From the NCBI GenBank assembly GCA_034111875.1, contig JAWUWK010000070.1, positions 1-10,854 on the forward strand: 10,854 bases of DNA, given 5' to 3'. Numbering within the stretch: the first letter of the stretch is position 1; each line of letters begins with the position of its first letter. A program made the position numbers and the translations under genes. The notes under the pieces are model-generated. The model saw only the letters and a program-made list of their open reading frames with translations. It did no database searches and had not been told where the DNA came from. Below, in pieces: positions 1-6,185 of the stretch. This DNA is from Rs1 sp034111875 (lineage in GTDB: Bacteria; Pseudomonadota; Gammaproteobacteria; Pseudomonadales; Balneatricaceae).

Positions 1-607
1 CTAAAATTTCATCGGCACTTGCCCAAACTCCCCGACGGGGTAAAAGCCGCGTACGAATTTGCTCAATCAACAGCGGATCGTCACTGTCTATTCTGTCGGC
101 TGCCCACTCTTTAATTGATGGTGCAGTCACTGCATCCTTACAGCACTCACGCCAATTAACAGTTGGAAACATGCTGCTATCGAACTGGCCATAGTTAAAC
201 GGGTATTCATAGTGCTGCCAATCCTTGGGTTTGATGACATTAAGCTGCAGGCTTGGCTTTAGCTTAAAACGTTGCTGCCATTTTGGCAGGTCGCCCCTGA
301 CTAAAATATCATCTGCATGATCTGTATGATCTGCAACATCTAACTTAACTTTACCGTTCAGAATATCTGGATTGACAAAATAACCACAGCGCTCCTTGGC
401 GATGATATAACCGTCATCCAATAAGTGCTCATAGGCAATAACCACTGTATTGCGGGCCACTTTTAACTGCTGCGCCATTTTTCGACTTGACGGCAAGGCT
501 TTATTTAAAGGTATGTTTCCATTCAAAATTGCCCCGGCGATTTGTCCACGTAATTGCTGCTGTAGACTCGCACCACAGCCCTGAGTGAGATGAAATAACT
601 GGAACAT
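1..607 (-). CDS. MocR-family (GntR wHTH + aminotransferase fold) regulator, partial, TauR-like
   Basis: Open on the minus strand from ATG at 607 to the left edge: 202 codons, so the C-terminal part (over half of a usual 450-500 residue MocR protein) is missing. Residues about 10-78 form a GntR winged helix: LQQQLRGQIAGAI, then PSSRKMAQQLKVARNTV and AYEHLLDDGYI. A linker follows, and from about residue 130 the start of the fold-type-I aminotransferase domain appears, with YPFNYGQFD, NWRECC, DDPLLIEQIRTRLLPRRG and ASADEIL. This YGQ...WREC...LPRRG layout is usual for MocR proteins. Such proteins use PLP bound in the aminotransferase-like domain as effector and normally do not catalyse transamination. 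Lying 363 bases downstream of a taurine aminotransferase gene on the same strand, it is plausibly a TauR-type regulator of taurine use; that specificity is inference. The Shine-Dalgarno sequence is weak (TAGG, about 8 bases before the ATG). An autogenous promoter in the 608-970 gap is likely. Confidence 0.88.
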   Translation of the reverse strand, partial: MFQLFHLTQGCGASLQQQLRGQIAGAILNGNIPLNKALPSSRKMAQQLKVARNTVVIAYEHLLDDGYIIAKERCGYFVNPDILNGKVKLDVADHTDHADDILVRGDLPKWQQRFKLKPSLQLNVIKPKDWQHYEYPFNYGQFDSSMFPTVNWRECCKDAVTAPSIKEWAADRIDSDDPLLIEQIRTRLLPRRGVWASADEIL

Positions 608-970
608 TAACTAAACCTATAAATTCTCAACATATTATGATCAGTATGCCATTGCACTCTTACAAATGTACACAGGTTTCAGAGCAACGATACTATAAGG
701 GGATGATCACCTGATAAGGTTTTTAGTTTGCTGTATTTAGAATGAGAAAAAAAGATCTAGAAACGGGTCTATAATGTTTAAAAACCTAAACCAGAGGATT
801 ATCCTAATAGCGTATACAACGTCTGTCTATCGACTATTTAAACACTGATAACCAGCAATTTCTGTGCCTTGAATTAATAAACACAGGCATTGCTGTTTGA
901 GAAGAACAATAAGGTAAAGCCCGAAATGCTGCCTAGATGCGCAGCATTGCAGTGCTTAATTTGAAAGTAT
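608..970. promoter_or_regulatory. Gap between tpa and the mocR-like gene: probable mocR promoter region
   Basis: This 363-base AT-rich stretch has no convincing gene. It holds a hairpin just after tpa (925-948) and a 9-bp inverted repeat, AGGTTTTTA near 717-725 with TAAAAACCT near 779-787. It also holds a TGATCA-centred dyad near 703-711. MocR genes usually bind their own promoters at repeated short sites, so these repeats are candidate operators. No -35/-10 pair stands out clearly; TATAGT on the minus strand (690-695) is the best -10-like hexamer. Confidence 0.35.
925..948 (-). terminator. Hairpin after tpa, possible terminator
   Basis: AATGCTGC (925-932) and GCAGCATT (941-948) are perfect 8-bp arms around an 8-base loop, 22 bases past the tpa stop codon. 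Read on the minus strand the stem is followed by TCGGGCTTT, so the U-tract is poor. It could be a weak intrinsic terminator that separates tpa from the downstream regulator, an RNA-stabilising 3' hairpin, or an operator. Confidence 0.45.
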
Positions 971-2359
971 TTAGCTATTAGGTGTTAGCTCGGCAAGTGC
1001 GTTATCAATCGCATCAACAATGTGGTCAATATCGATTTTTGTGGCGATAAGTGCTGGACTTAAACACACTGTATTATTGTAATCTTTGAAGGAGCGGTTG
1101 GTACGTCCAATGATAACGCCATTTTTCATACAATGTGCTCCAATAGCCATGGCCACAGTTTCATCGACAGGTTCTTTTGACACCCTATCTTTGACCATTT
1201 CAAAGCCACAAAACAGGCCTTTTCCGCGCACATCACCGATAATCTGGTACTTATTTTTTAAGTCATGTAAACGTCCAAGCAGGTATTCGCCTTGAACTTT
1301 CACATTTTCGAGCAAATTCTCATCTTCGATGATTTTCATGTTTGCAAGGGCTGCCGCAGGACCTGCTGTACATCCACCAAAGGTAGATATGTCTCTAAAG
1401 TAATCCATGCGAGGATTATTGTTTTCTTTAAACACATTAAAAATTTCTTCTGTTGTCACCGTGCAAGAGATGGCGGCGTAACCCGATGCCACACCTTTTG
1501 CCATAGTCACAATATCAGGTTTAACGCCATAGTGTTGATAGCCAAACCACTCACCTGTTCGACCTAAACCGCAAACGACTTCATCAATATGCAGCAGTAC
1601 ATTATATTGTTTACAAATTTCTTGTACTCGCTCCCAGTAACCTTCAGGTGGCTCTATGACACCGCCCCCCGCCGTGATTGGCTCTAGGCACAAAGCGCCA
1701 ACGGTATCGGCCCCCTCACGCAATATAACTTTTTCTATTTCGTTGGCCGCGCGAAGGCCATAGTCATCTACCTCACCCCATTGCGAGCGGTACTCACAGC
1801 AGTGAGGCACTTCAATAAATCCAGGGGTAAACGGACCATATTGACCTTTTCTTTCAGCCTGACCGGTGGCACTTAAGGCGGTAATAGTCGTGCCGTGATA
1901 ATCTCTTTCACGAAATAAAATTTTGTGCTTTTTACCGCCATTTCTCATTGCAGCAATTTGGCGGACTATTTTAAACGCCTTCTCATTAGCTTCTGATCCA
2001 GAATTAGAATAGTAGACACGGGATAATCCAGGCATTTTTTCGATTAATTTTTCTGCGTATTGTGCCGCCACAACATTACCTGCGGTTTGTGCAAAATAAT
2101 TCATAGTGACTAGCTGATCTCGCACAGCGTCGGCAATTTCTGTTCTACCGTAGCCGACATTCACAGTCCAAACTGCACCGGAAACAGCATCTAAATATTC
2201 ATTGCCGCAGGCATCCCACACGCGCATGCCACTCCCTTTAACAATGACCATAGGATCAGCATCATCATATGGCTTATGTTGAGATAAATGATGCCATATG
2301 TGTTTACGGTCACTCGCGACGACTTGCTTTGCATCAAATTCATTTATGTTAATTGTCAT
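971..2359 (-). CDS. tpa: Taurine:pyruvate aminotransferase
   Basis: A class III PLP-dependent aminotransferase (EC 2.6.1.77) of 462 residues. It would transfer the amino group of taurine to pyruvate, giving sulfoacetaldehyde and L-alanine in the cytoplasm. Landmarks (numbering from this start): WHHL near 22, GAVWTVNVGYGR at 61-72, SNSGSEANEKAFKIVRQI from 118 (PLP-phosphate region), RDYHGTT at 152-158, IDEVVCGLGRTG at 258-269 with the PLP-ring Asp259, AKG with Schiff-base Lys288, YFRDISTFGGCT near 320-331, and GRTNRSF plus NNT near 418-429. This run of motifs closely matches the Bilophila wadsworthia Tpa as remembered, more than generic omega-aminotransferases. The start at 2359 is preferred over one six codons upstream because GGGGAG lies six bases before it. 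A mocR-like gene follows; a possible small membrane ORF precedes it by 22 bases. Substrate assignment rests on motif resemblance and context; hypotaurine or beta-alanine activity is possible. Confidence 0.9.
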   Translation of the reverse strand: MTININEFDAKQVVASDRKHIWHHLSQHKPYDDADPMVIVKGSGMRVWDACGNEYLDAVSGAVWTVNVGYGRTEIADAVRDQLVTMNYFAQTAGNVVAAQYAEKLIEKMPGLSRVYYSNSGSEANEKAFKIVRQIAAMRNGGKKHKILFRERDYHGTTITALSATGQAERKGQYGPFTPGFIEVPHCCEYRSQWGEVDDYGLRAANEIEKVILREGADTVGALCLEPITAGGGVIEPPEGYWERVQEICKQYNVLLHIDEVVCGLGRTGEWFGYQHYGVKPDIVTMAKGVASGYAAISCTVTTEEIFNVFKENNNPRMDYFRDISTFGGCTAGPAAALANMKIIEDENLLENVKVQGEYLLGRLHDLKNKYQIIGDVRGKGLFCGFEMVKDRVSKEPVDETVAMAIGAHCMKNGVIIGRTNRSFKDYNNTVCLSPALIATKIDIDHIVDAIDNALAELTPNS

Positions 2360-2365
2360 TATAAT

Positions 2366-2371
2366 CTCCCC
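2366..2371 (-). promoter_or_regulatory. Shine-Dalgarno site that fixes the tpa start
   Basis: On the minus strand GGGGAG is followed by six bases (ATTATA) and ATG ACA. The spacing is near ideal for the 462-residue form, and the site would lie at and inside the start of the 468-residue reading, so the shorter form is chosen. Confidence 0.75.
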
Positions 2372-2381
2372 ATCCAACCTA

Positions 2382-2498
2382 TTAAATTTCTGGCAATCTT
2401 ACCGAGGTAAGTTTCACTCTGAATAGCATTGCGCAGATTATTGACGCACTCACAGCGACGACTAACCCAACAATTGGCGTCAAATCTCTAGTGCTCAT
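2382..2498 (-). CDS. Possible 38-residue single-span membrane peptide upstream of tpa
   Basis: An ATG at 2498 opens a 38-codon frame ending in TAA at 2382-2384, 22 bases before the tpa start and on the same strand. The peptide begins MSTRDLTP, has one hydrophobic stretch of about 19 residues (PIVGLVVAVSASIICAMLF, residues 8-26), then a basic and polar tail (RVKLTSVRLPEI). An in-frame stop lies one codon upstream of the ATG, so it is not the end of a longer frame. No good Shine-Dalgarno sequence is seen, which weakens the case. If real, it would be a small inner-membrane protein co-transcribed with tpa, or a leader ORF affecting tpa translation. The family is not recognised; a chance ORF remains a serious alternative. 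Confidence 0.35.
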   Translation of the reverse strand: MSTRDLTPIVGLVVAVSASIICAMLFRVKLTSVRLPEI

Positions 2499-2744
2499 AA
2501 GCTAAAGCTATAGCGGATCTTAAAAAGGCAGTTAGAACCAGATTATTATCAGTTTTGATGCCAGCAGAGTCCATGCGGCTTGCATACTGGCTCTACTCGA
2601 TATTTGAAATTGGTTAACACTTCACAGAACACACTAGCGCGGCTTTTTAGGGGATATTCAGGGCTAAATAATGCTTGCTTTTAGCAACCACTCAGCCTAG
2701 CTTTAGCCGACTATATTTCAACTCAGCACTGTTAAGAGGTTAAT
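2499..2744. promoter_or_regulatory. Divergent promoter region between tpa (with its small ORF) and the EamA gene
   Basis: Both transcription directions must start in or near this 246-base stretch. It contains an imperfect dyad at 2560-2594: GCCAG and AGAG to the left, ATGC (2573-2576) and GCAT (2582-2585) around a five-base centre, then CTGGC and CTCT to the right. A separate pair, GGCTAAA (2662-2668) with TTTAGCC (2702-2708), lies near the EamA start. The arrangement suits a shared regulator such as the neighbouring MocR-type protein, but this is inference. No confident -35/-10 pair was identified. Confidence 0.4.
2734..2739 (+). promoter_or_regulatory. Shine-Dalgarno site supporting the TTG start of the EamA gene
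   Basis: AAGAGG stands five bases before TTG at 2745. The following residues NPEYLKG then lead directly into the first membrane helix, as expected for the family, so the TTG is taken as the true start. Confidence 0.6.
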
Positions 2745-3605
2745 TTGAATCCAGAGTATTTAAAAGGTTTCAGTCTAACGGCAATCGGGGTAATTATTCT
2801 AAGCTTTGATGCTTTGTTGATTAGATTGATTGATTCAGATAGCTCGGCAATTTTGTTCTGGCGCGGTTTATTACTCAGCATAATTGTCGCCATTGGCTTT
2901 AAACTTAAATGTCCAAATGAGGCATTATTCAGAAAGGATTGGCGCTATATCCGCTCCACCTGCTTGTTCGGCCTCAGTTCTATTTGTTTTGTAGTGGCTA
3001 TCAATCTCACCTCCGTTGCCAACGTCTTAGTCATCATCAGTGTGCAGCCTTTATTTGCGGCATTTTTTTCATGGATTTTCCTCAGAGAAAAATCGCCACT
3101 CATTACTTGGATAGCCATTGTGGTTGCTATGTTAGGTATTGTTTGGGTATTGGCAGATTCTTGGCAAGGTCCACATTTGCAAGGCGATTTATTGGCGTTA
3201 TTGTGCGGAATTTCGCTGTCGTGCAAATTTGTTAATGACCGTGCGGAAAAACGTTACTCTATGATCCCGACTTTAATTGGCGGCGGCTTAATGATGTCTG
3301 GTTTTGCACTTCTAAGGTCAGGCAACATTTTATTGGCAGATGAGCAGTGGTTGTGGACTGCTATTTTATGCTTACTGATAGTCCCCGCCGCTTTTATCTT
3401 AATCACCTTAGGTCCCAAACGAATACCCGCCGCAGAAGTGAGTATGCTAATGCTTTTAGAGACAGTGATTGGACCTTTATGGGTGTGGATTTTTTTGAAT
3501 TTAGCGCCAAATGCCGCCGCTTTACAAGGCGGATCAGTGGTTATTATAACTTTAATTGTGCACACTTGGCTGCGCATGAAAATGCATAAAAGGGCCGCTA
3601 CTTAG
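2745..3605 (+). CDS. EamA/DMT-superfamily inner-membrane permease
   Basis: The product is 286 residues, the usual size for a ten-helix drug/metabolite transporter made of two EamA repeats of about 140 residues. Hydrophobic spans lie near 9-29, 38-52, 70-88, 92-112, 120-137, 147-160, 175-190, 203-221, 232-250 and 258-274. The first repeat has FWRGLLLS (38-45) and NLTSVANVLVIISVQPLFAA (87-106, typical DMT helices 3-4), followed by FLREK at 112-116. The second has the matching EVSMLMLLETVIGPLWVW (231-248). The start is TTG at 2745, supported by AAGAGG five bases upstream; no ATG fits. It is transcribed divergently from tpa. DMT genes are often next to and controlled by MocR-type regulators, so it may move an amine, amino acid or sulfonate linked to taurine breakdown. 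The substrate cannot be read from sequence. No clear terminator follows. Confidence 0.9.
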   Translation: MNPEYLKGFSLTAIGVIILSFDALLIRLIDSDSSAILFWRGLLLSIIVAIGFKLKCPNEALFRKDWRYIRSTCLFGLSSICFVVAINLTSVANVLVIISVQPLFAAFFSWIFLREKSPLITWIAIVVAMLGIVWVLADSWQGPHLQGDLLALLCGISLSCKFVNDRAEKRYSMIPTLIGGGLMMSGFALLRSGNILLADEQWLWTAILCLLIVPAAFILITLGPKRIPAAEVSMLMLLETVIGPLWVWIFLNLAPNAAALQGGSVVIITLIVHTWLRMKMHKRAAT

Positions 3606-3884
3606 GTAGTTCAACACTGTATCGCGATCAGAGACCTTTGCATTAATAGGCTCAGTAATTCTGCGTGACAAAAATCCACAATAATGATCAACCTAGGAAC
3701 CTGTCGGACTTAAGGTTAATCTATTGATAATAATCAGAATTTGGCTGCATTCCCAGCTCATTCTGGTTAATAGCATTCTATTAGCCTCAAAGGACCAAAA
3801 AAATCTGTCTCAACTCTATTTTTTTTCTCGCTAATATCGATTAAGTTCGAAAGCGCCTAGCCATTTTGTGGGTTTATCTCAGTC
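3606..3884. other. Gap after the EamA gene with no recognised gene
   Basis: No coding signal was found on either strand. An A/T-only inverted repeat (AAAAAAAT at 3797-3804, ATTTTTTT at 3818-3825) and a loose hairpin (CAGAAT near 3735 with ATTCTG near 3762) are visible. Neither is a good terminator. The CpdA relic ends at the right side of this gap. Confidence 0.4.
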
Positions 3885-4631
3885 TTATAGTGCATAGGGC
3901 AAAGCGACCCACATGATATAATTTTCAACTTCTCCTTAAGAATATAAATCAATTATTCTACAGCCTATTTTGCCTGCAACTAAGGTGTGGGATGAGCAAA
4001 ACTCAAAGTCTGCATGAGCAAAGGTAGAAGGTGTAATAAACTGGCTATATGCCAAACTAAAATTCTCGTGCGCATTATGCGTATGGCTCGCCACAATGAT
4101 TTTCACGTTCACGTGTTTCCCTTATAGTGACCTTAAAACATCAACATCTACAAGCTGACAACCCGCGCAAGGGCAAACAGTAAAAAGGCGAAATGCAAAG
4201 AAATTAATATATATATTTATCATATCGTTGCTATAAATACATGGCAAGCCGCTTTAATTGAAAACCACCTATCTTCCCATAAGAACAACCTTCAACTTGA
4301 GAGTGCATAAAGAAATACCCACAGCGCTTATATGCAACAGAGGGCAGTTTTATGTGTTTCAAAAATGCAACATTAATCGGCTATCATCTCGATTGCCCAC
4401 TAATAAATACACAGGTCGCGGAAAAGATTAAAAATAATCGCGTGTCTCTGGTAAGTTAATCCTGTCGGGGCTTCAGGTAAGTCTTAGGTCACCACCAATA
4501 AATCAGGTAACAACGCTAATGCCTGTATTTGCTGTAATACTTTATACTGCGACATCCACCGCGAAGTGTTTGTTAATCGCTTGCCCTAGAAGATGGATAT
4601 CGGTAATTTGAATGACTTTGAGTTCAGACAC
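3885..4631 (-). pseudogene. cpdA: Decayed 3',5'-cyclic-AMP phosphodiesterase (CpdA/Icc metallophosphoesterase) gene
   Basis: Read on the minus strand from GTG at 4631 (AGGA eight bases upstream), the three frames together give a recognisable CpdA protein in the right order: LKVIQITDIHLLGQ (4581-4607 and just before), VLQQIQAL..LPDLLVVT-stop-DL, PVYLLVGNRDD (GNRDD at 4383-4397), HSQVEGCSYGKIG (HSQVEG at 4288-4305), HVNVKIIVASHTHNAHENF (SHTH at 4077-4088), QFITPST, IGCRIIDLYS-stop-GEVENYIMWV. Intact family members hydrolyse cAMP with two metals bound by DxH, GD, GN(H)D, H and GHxH motifs. Here the GD glycine codon is TAA (4484-4486), the first His-rich helix is lost, GHTH has become SHTH, at least three frameshifts occur, and the N-terminal region is shortened. 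It cannot yield a working enzyme. A functional copy elsewhere would be expected; the usual yqiB/yqiA/parE neighbours are absent. Confidence 0.88.
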
Positions 4632-4870
4632 TGTTTATTCCTTTATTGAGTATCATCATTACTGCCAATCCTATACGAGAGCGCGCGCAATTAAAGCGCC
4701 TTAATCTTGCAGATTAATCAGTTGATTTAAGGTTAAAACCACATGTTTTTTGGATGACAAATGGTACAATCTCTTCTCTGCTATTGTTTATATAAAAATA
4801 GCAGTTTCATACTTAAAAGTATAACAATGCAGCTGATCCTCTAAGGGTTAGCCACTAAAGAGTTTATAAT
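4632..4870 (+). promoter_or_regulatory. Dyad-rich upstream region of the Prs-like gene
   Basis: Three perfect inverted repeats sit in 125 bases: TTAATCT-TGC-AGATTAA (4701-4717), which lies inside a wider pair CCTTAA (4699-4704) and TTAAGG (4727-4732); TGCTATT (4779-4785) with AATAGCA (4797-4803) around TTTATATAAA; and ATACTT-AA-AAGTAT (4809-4822). A possible extended -10 lies between the first and second. These look like operators or 5'-UTR hairpins for the downstream gene. The inference of tight regulation is from arrangement only. Confidence 0.5.
4762..4770 (+). promoter_or_regulatory. Possible extended -10 promoter element of the Prs-like gene
   Basis: TGGTACAAT fits the TGnTAnAAT pattern of an extended -10, and no good -35 lies 17 bases upstream, as is common for that promoter type. 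Transcription would start near 4777, at the left arm of the 4779-4803 dyad, giving a leader of about 94 bases. Confidence 0.4.
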
Positions 4871-6097
4871 ATGAGCCCTGCTTTCCCCCCCTCTAACGAC
4901 ATTGTTGTAGTGGGAAATTCCTCCGATAATCCATTTGCTATAGATGTTGCTTACGCGATGGGTCAAAACCATGACATCGCTGATATGATAGGCATGAAAG
5001 CATTCACGAATACCGAATTTTGCCCTAGATTCATCTCCGACGAATTGGACTTTAGCACTATAGGGAAAAGCTTACTTGGCAAAACAGTGGTTATTGTCAG
5101 CACCAGCAGCTTAGTTAAATCGCGCCAAGAACTGGCGATGCACAACTTTTTTATTGCCCGTGCAGCTAAGGAAAATGGCGCCGCCTCCATCATTTTAGTC
5201 GAGCCCGATTTGTTTTTTAGCGCTCAAGATCGTGGAGCCCACCATGATCTAGGCGAAACCATTGCGGATCGTAGCCAAGAAGATTTGAAAAAGTTTGATG
5301 GTCAACCTTTCACTTCAAAGCTTTATGCTCAAATGTTAAAACTGTCCGGTGTCGATAAAGTGCTTACCGTTCACAATCATTCTTACTCCGTTCAGAAAAT
5401 TTTTAGTCAGGTTTTTGATGGTAATTTTCATAATTTAATACCTTATGAAATCTATGCACATTATTTGCTCAATTCAAATATCATAAACTACGGTCCTAAC
5501 GGCGAGGGATTAGCACTTTGTGCGCCCGATAAAGGTGCCAGGGATTTCGTAAAAGAAATGTTCAGTAAACTTGGTTTAAGTAAAGCAAAGTTTATTTTGC
5601 TGGACAAAGAACGTACTACGGAGCACAAAGTAGCGATTACTTTGCATAAAGAGAGTGAGAGCACATTTGAAGGATTGGATGGCTGCAGTATCGTGTTATT
5701 CGACGATATGGTTCGCACAGGCTCAACTGTAGTAAAATCATGCCAATTTTTACAGCAATTAAAGCCGCAGCGCATGATTTTTGCAGTCTCGCATTTCTAC
5801 GCCTCTGACGAAGGTCGCGAACGCATGGCGAACAATGCCATTGATGAAATTCTGACGCTAAATACCTTACCTACTATTTTGAATAGGGATGTTCAAGGTC
5901 GTCTGCGTAAGAAGTTAGTTGTTTTAAAAATTGAAAAATGGCTTGCACAAGAATTGGGGAAAATATTGGATCTGCCTTCAACAAAAGAAGACAATCCCTA
6001 TAAAATTGATATGTCTTCGAAGAACCCTAGGTTTACCCGAAAAATTTGGTTTGCAGACGAACTCGCTTCTTTAAAACCTGAGTTGAAAGCCTTATAA
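4871..6097 (+). CDS. Divergent ribose-phosphate pyrophosphokinase (Prs)-like protein
   Basis: The 408-residue product has the tandem PRTase-fold layout of PRPP synthetase, which makes PRPP from ribose-5-phosphate and ATP. Landmarks: VVGNSSDNPFA near 13-23 (cf. Prs N-terminal GN), GKTVVIVSTSS at 70-80, QDR at 119-121 (ATP-site RQDR equivalent), HNH at 168-170 (metal/His region), APDKGA at 218-223 (SPDxGG equivalent), LDKER at 244-248 (catalytic loop KRR equivalent), and FDDMVRTGST at 277-286 (PRPP/ribose-phosphate loop, usually DDMIDTxGT). The family is usually about 315 residues. This one has extra segments near 122-146 and a C-terminal tail of about 45 residues after the last PRTase helix. 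Several active-site positions are altered, including Arg for the second loop Asp. ATG at 4871 has AAAGAG eight bases upstream. It is probably not the housekeeping Prs; it may have another phosphoribosyl or diphosphokinase role. Confidence 0.82.
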   Translation: MSPAFPPSNDIVVVGNSSDNPFAIDVAYAMGQNHDIADMIGMKAFTNTEFCPRFISDELDFSTIGKSLLGKTVVIVSTSSLVKSRQELAMHNFFIARAAKENGAASIILVEPDLFFSAQDRGAHHDLGETIADRSQEDLKKFDGQPFTSKLYAQMLKLSGVDKVLTVHNHSYSVQKIFSQVFDGNFHNLIPYEIYAHYLLNSNIINYGPNGEGLALCAPDKGARDFVKEMFSKLGLSKAKFILLDKERTTEHKVAITLHKESESTFEGLDGCSIVLFDDMVRTGSTVVKSCQFLQQLKPQRMIFAVSHFYASDEGRERMANNAIDEILTLNTLPTILNRDVQGRLRKKLVVLKIEKWLAQELGKILDLPSTKEDNPYKIDMSSKNPRFTRKIWFADELASLKPELKAL

Positions 6098-6119
6098 GAC
6101 AGTACTTTAAATATCTGTA

Positions 6120-6163
6120 TAACTAAGCCCAGCTTCCTCCATTGGCTATCTTGGGCTTAGTTA
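6120..6163. terminator. Hairpin terminator between convergent genes
   Basis: TAACTAAGCCCA (6120-6131) pairs with TGGGCTTAGTTA (6152-6163) in a perfect 12-bp stem with a 20-base loop. On the plus strand it is followed by GCAGCTTTTTATT. It lies 22 bases after the Prs-like stop and 22 before the yfcH-like stop, so it can serve both directions; the U-tract is better on the plus strand. Confidence 0.78.
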
Positions 6164-6185
6164 GCAGCTTTTTATTAGGCTTTTT

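Noticed and set aside
1054..1063. CTGGACTTAA, which resembles the direct-repeat site remembered for TauR of Rhodobacter
   Set aside because: It lies inside the C-terminal coding part of tpa, occurs once, and is explained by conserved residues (SPAL); no second copy was seen in a promoter.
1292..1567. 91-codon frame on the plus strand within tpa
   Set aside because: It is the shadow of a strongly motif-supported minus-strand gene and has no ribosome site or recognisable protein features.
3797..3826. A-run and T-run pair considered as the EamA terminator
   Set aside because: The stem would be only A-U pairs, about 190 bases past the stop codon, without a GC clamp.
4752..4842. Short ATG frames in the leader of the Prs-like gene (13 and 27 codons), considered as leader peptides
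   Set aside because: There is no ribosome site, no repeated codon run and no attenuator-like terminator; their occurrence is expected by chance in this AT-rich region.
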